8,305 nucleotides of DNA, taken from the NCBI GenBank assembly GCA_021732945.1, contig JAKFWB010000317.1, positions 1 to 8,305 on the forward strand, given 5' to 3'. The notes beneath the pieces were generated by a model. It had not been told where the DNA came from and did not search any database. It worked only from the letters and a program-made list of their open reading frames with translations. The stretch comes from Porphyrobacter sp. (GTDB lineage: Bacteria > Pseudomonadota > Alphaproteobacteria > Sphingomonadales > Sphingomonadaceae). Of this stretch, positions 7,126 to 8,305 are shown piece after piece. The stretch's first letter is position 1. Every line of letters begins with the position of its first letter. The position numbers were made by a program, and so were the translations under genes.

Positions 7126-7605
7126 GTGAAACCGCAGGGGCAACCGATCACGCCAGCGGGCATGGCGGCCTTGAAGTCGCGCTATGATCACCTGCTCGGC
7201 ACCGAACGGCCAGCGATTGTCGAGATCGTCAGCTGGGCGGCGGGCAATGGTGATCGGAGCGAGAACGGCGATTACCTTTATGGCCGCAAGAAGATGCGCG
7301 AGATCGACCGCGAGCTGACCCATCTGATCAAGCGAATGAAGGCGCTGCGCGTGGTCGATCCCGCCGCGCAGGTTGACCGCAGCCGGGTGTTTTTCGGCGC
7401 GGCGGTCACCATTGCGGATGAGGACGACAACAGCCAGACCGTGGCGTTGGTGGGCGATGACGAACAGGACGCCAGCGCAGGCCGGATCGGCTGGAATTCT
7501 CCCATGGCGCGCGCGCTGCGCGGGGCGAGCGTAGGCGATGCGCGGGTGGTCACTCTGCCGTCCGGAACCCGCGAATGGGAAGTGCTGGCGATCACCTATG
7601 ATTAG
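7126..7605 (+). CDS. greB: Transcription elongation factor GreB
   Basis: GreB enters the secondary channel of RNA polymerase and stimulates cleavage of backtracked RNA. The 159 residues match the family length of about 158. An N-terminal coiled coil (about 8-78) carries the tip motif GDRSENGDY at 42-50, whose acidic Asp43 and Glu46 position the catalytic magnesium. An FKBP-like C-terminal domain follows, with FFGAAVTI near 89 and the diagnostic SPMARAL. WAAGNGDRSEN and the KVFFG-like segment fit GreB better than GreA. The GTG at 7126 is chosen because the ITPAGMAAL segment aligns with the start of known GreB proteins. The ATG at 7162 would remove the first helix. No ribosome binding site is visible and slt ends only 7 bases earlier, so translation is probably coupled to slt. 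Confidence 0.95.
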   Translation: MKPQGQPITPAGMAALKSRYDHLLGTERPAIVEIVSWAAGNGDRSENGDYLYGRKKMREIDRELTHLIKRMKALRVVDPAAQVDRSRVFFGAAVTIADEDDNSQTVALVGDDEQDASAGRIGWNSPMARALRGASVGDARVVTLPSGTREWEVLAITYD

Positions 7606-8056
7606 GTTGCTCGCCCTTATCGCACTGCTCCTCGCCGCCCCACTGGCTGCGCGCGAAAGCCTTGGCGTTTATGATGGCTGGGCGGCGTTCAAGGATGCCA
7701 AGCCGCTGCGCTGCTATGCTATCGCCAAGGCGCAAGGGAAGGTGCCCGCGCCCGCCTACGCCACGGTATCGAACTGGCCGGAGCGCAAGGTGCGCGGCGC
7801 GCTCCACCTCGTGCTGTCGCGGGCCGTTGCAGACAAGGCGGCGGTGCGGCTGGTGGTCGGCGACACACGCTTCACTCTGGTCGCCAAGGGCCGCAATGCC
7901 TGGGCCACCGATGTGCGGCAGGACGCGGCGATTGTCGCGGCAATGCGCTCGGCGAGCCGGATGAGCGTATCGGGCGGGGGGCTCACTGATCGCTACAGCC
8001 TTGCCGGAGCCGCCACCGCCATCGACGCGGCGACCGTGGGATGTGCCAAGCGATAG
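7598..8056 (+). CDS. Small secreted IalB-like protein
   Basis: This is a 152-residue exported protein, probably periplasmic. Residues 1-18 form a signal peptide with a long leucine-rich core and a likely cut near APLAA. The mature part has two cysteines, Cys39 and Cys149, one near each end, which could form a disulfide. It also has a tryptophan-rich start (DGWAAF) and the segment DRYSLAGAATAIDA (131-144). That last segment resembles the conserved end of the invasion-associated locus B (IalB) family, where similar proteins occur in sphingomonads, usually as hypothetical. The function is unknown, and the virulence name of the family should not be carried over. The ATG at 7598 overlaps the end of greB by 8 bases, so translation is probably coupled. 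A longer frame starting at 7538 lies inside greB and lacks the signal peptide at its start, so it was not chosen. Confidence 0.75.
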   Translation: MIRLLALIALLLAAPLAARESLGVYDGWAAFKDAKPLRCYAIAKAQGKVPAPAYATVSNWPERKVRGALHLVLSRAVADKAAVRLVVGDTRFTLVAKGRNAWATDVRQDAAIVAAMRSASRMSVSGGGLTDRYSLAGAATAIDAATVGCAKR

Positions 8057-8070
8057 GTTCCGCTTTTCCC

Positions 8071-8141
8071 TGCCCCGGGCTAGACCCGGGGCCCAGCTCA
8101 CTTTGCGGCAGGAAGCGGGGCCCCGGGTCAGGCACGGGACG
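8071..8141. repeat. GC-rich imperfect palindrome after the slt-greB operon (REP-like, possible terminator)
   Basis: Perfect 12-base arms GACCCGGGGCCC at 8083-8094 and its complement at 8118-8129 enclose a 23-base loop. Imperfect pairing continues outward to about 8072 and 8140. The left side can instead fold alone as CCCCGGG (8073-8079) with CCCGGGG (8085-8091) around a 5-base loop. It starts 14 bases after the stop of the IalB-like gene. No run of T follows, so a classic Rho-independent terminator is not shown. The composition recalls intergenic palindromes that I remember being common in sphingomonad genomes, an identification that needs a genome search. Confidence 0.7.
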
Positions 8142-8185
8142 GGGGATAGTCAAAACTCTCAAGTCTCACTATATGCCGAGCTCTC
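8142..8185 (+). promoter_or_regulatory. AT-richer leader, possible promoter for a gene starting near 8186
   Basis: After the palindrome the base composition falls to roughly half A and T, in contrast to the GC-rich genes, and includes CTATAT at 8169-8174. No -35 element at proper spacing is convincing. The ATG at 8186 that follows lacks a clear ribosome binding site. The call rests mainly on composition and position. Confidence 0.25.
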
Positions 8186-8302
8186 ATGGCCGATACTGCA
8201 CTCATGACCATTCCGGGCATCGTTGACCCGGTCCCCGCCGCGCAAAATGCGCATCGCCCAGCCGGATATTATATTGCGGATCGGCGGTCAGATCGGCGTT
8301 GA
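8186..8302 (+). other. Short ORF interrupted at a junction with inverted slt sequence
   Basis: A 38-codon frame begins at ATG 8186 (another ATG at 8204) and ends with TGA at 8300-8302. The first 16 codons or so read MADTALMTIPGIVDPV, which looks like the start of a normal protein, though I do not recognise it. From 8235 onward the codons are antisense slt sequence, so the rest of the ORF is not native coding. It is either the beginning of the next real gene cut by a chimeric join or a chance frame. No function is proposed. Confidence 0.3.
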
Positions 8303-8305
8303 GGA
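8235..8305 (-). repeat. Arm 2 of a perfect inverted repeat: reverse-complement copy of slt catalytic sequence
   Basis: The last 71 bases of the window are the exact reverse complement of 6790-6860 in slt. Identity begins abruptly at 8235, with the bases just before it (GGTCC) unrelated to the slt flank, and runs to the end without a mismatch. It could be the middle of a second slt copy on the minus strand, a short inverted duplication, or a fold-back or assembly chimera at a contig end. Confidence 0.95.

Noticed and set aside
6057..7163. Minus-strand frame of 368 codons
   Set aside because: It is antisense to the slt catalytic domain, has no recognisable domain and is a composition shadow.
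7538..7597. 20-codon extension of the IalB-like gene
   Set aside because: It lies within greB and would bury the signal peptide; the ATG at 7598 gives a proper exported N terminus.
1..8305. tRNA, rRNA, CRISPR, insertion sequence or defence system
   Set aside because: No cloverleaf, array, transposase or defence-type domain was seen on either strand; the genes are housekeeping or envelope functions.

Overview
The window reads as a high-GC alphaproteobacterial chromosome segment, most likely from a sphingomonad and probably an Erythrobacter-like one. This is inferred from protein character: a CckA-type hybrid kinase, the MARPKP-type SmpB start, an IalB-like exported protein, the codon use and the gene order. 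No rRNA, tRNA, CRISPR array, transposase or phage gene was found. Seven genes are well supported. Most other long open frames are GC-rich shadows.

Layout. Positions 1-2990 hold a minus-strand block: smpB (tmRNA partner, 2990-2508), a DUF2062 membrane protein (2353-1742) and the 5' part of cckA (1672 to beyond the left edge). cckA encodes the top kinase of the CtrA cell-cycle phosphorelay. Its start is a TTG with a good ribosome binding site. It carries two membrane helices, three weak PAS-like regions and the phosphoacceptor His462; the ATPase and receiver parts lie off the window. Positions 3104-4168 carry, on the plus strand, a zinc-dependent AstE/AspA-type (M14-like) deacylase of unknown substrate. 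It converges on dapA (5052-4165, minus), and the two stop codons overlap.

A divergent 98-base region separates dapA from a plus-strand operon: slt (5151-7118, soluble lytic murein transglycosylase), greB (7126-7605, GTG start, 7 bases after slt) and a small secreted IalB-like protein (7598-8056, overlapping greB by 8 bases). dapA makes the precursor of diaminopimelate and lysine, and slt turns over the peptidoglycan that contains diaminopimelate, so this divergent pair is linked to cell-wall metabolism. smpB and greB are core translation and transcription rescue functions.

The right end is the anomalous part. A GC-rich imperfect palindrome (8071-8141) is followed by an AT-richer stretch and a short ORF beginning at 8186. 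From 8235 to the last base the sequence is an exact reverse-complement copy, at least 71 bases long, of the catalytic region of slt (6790-6860). It breaks abruptly into the short ORF. This is either an assembly or library chimera at a contig end, which I think more likely, or a real recent inverted duplication. I found no convincing new multi-gene system; most of the window is conserved housekeeping sequence.
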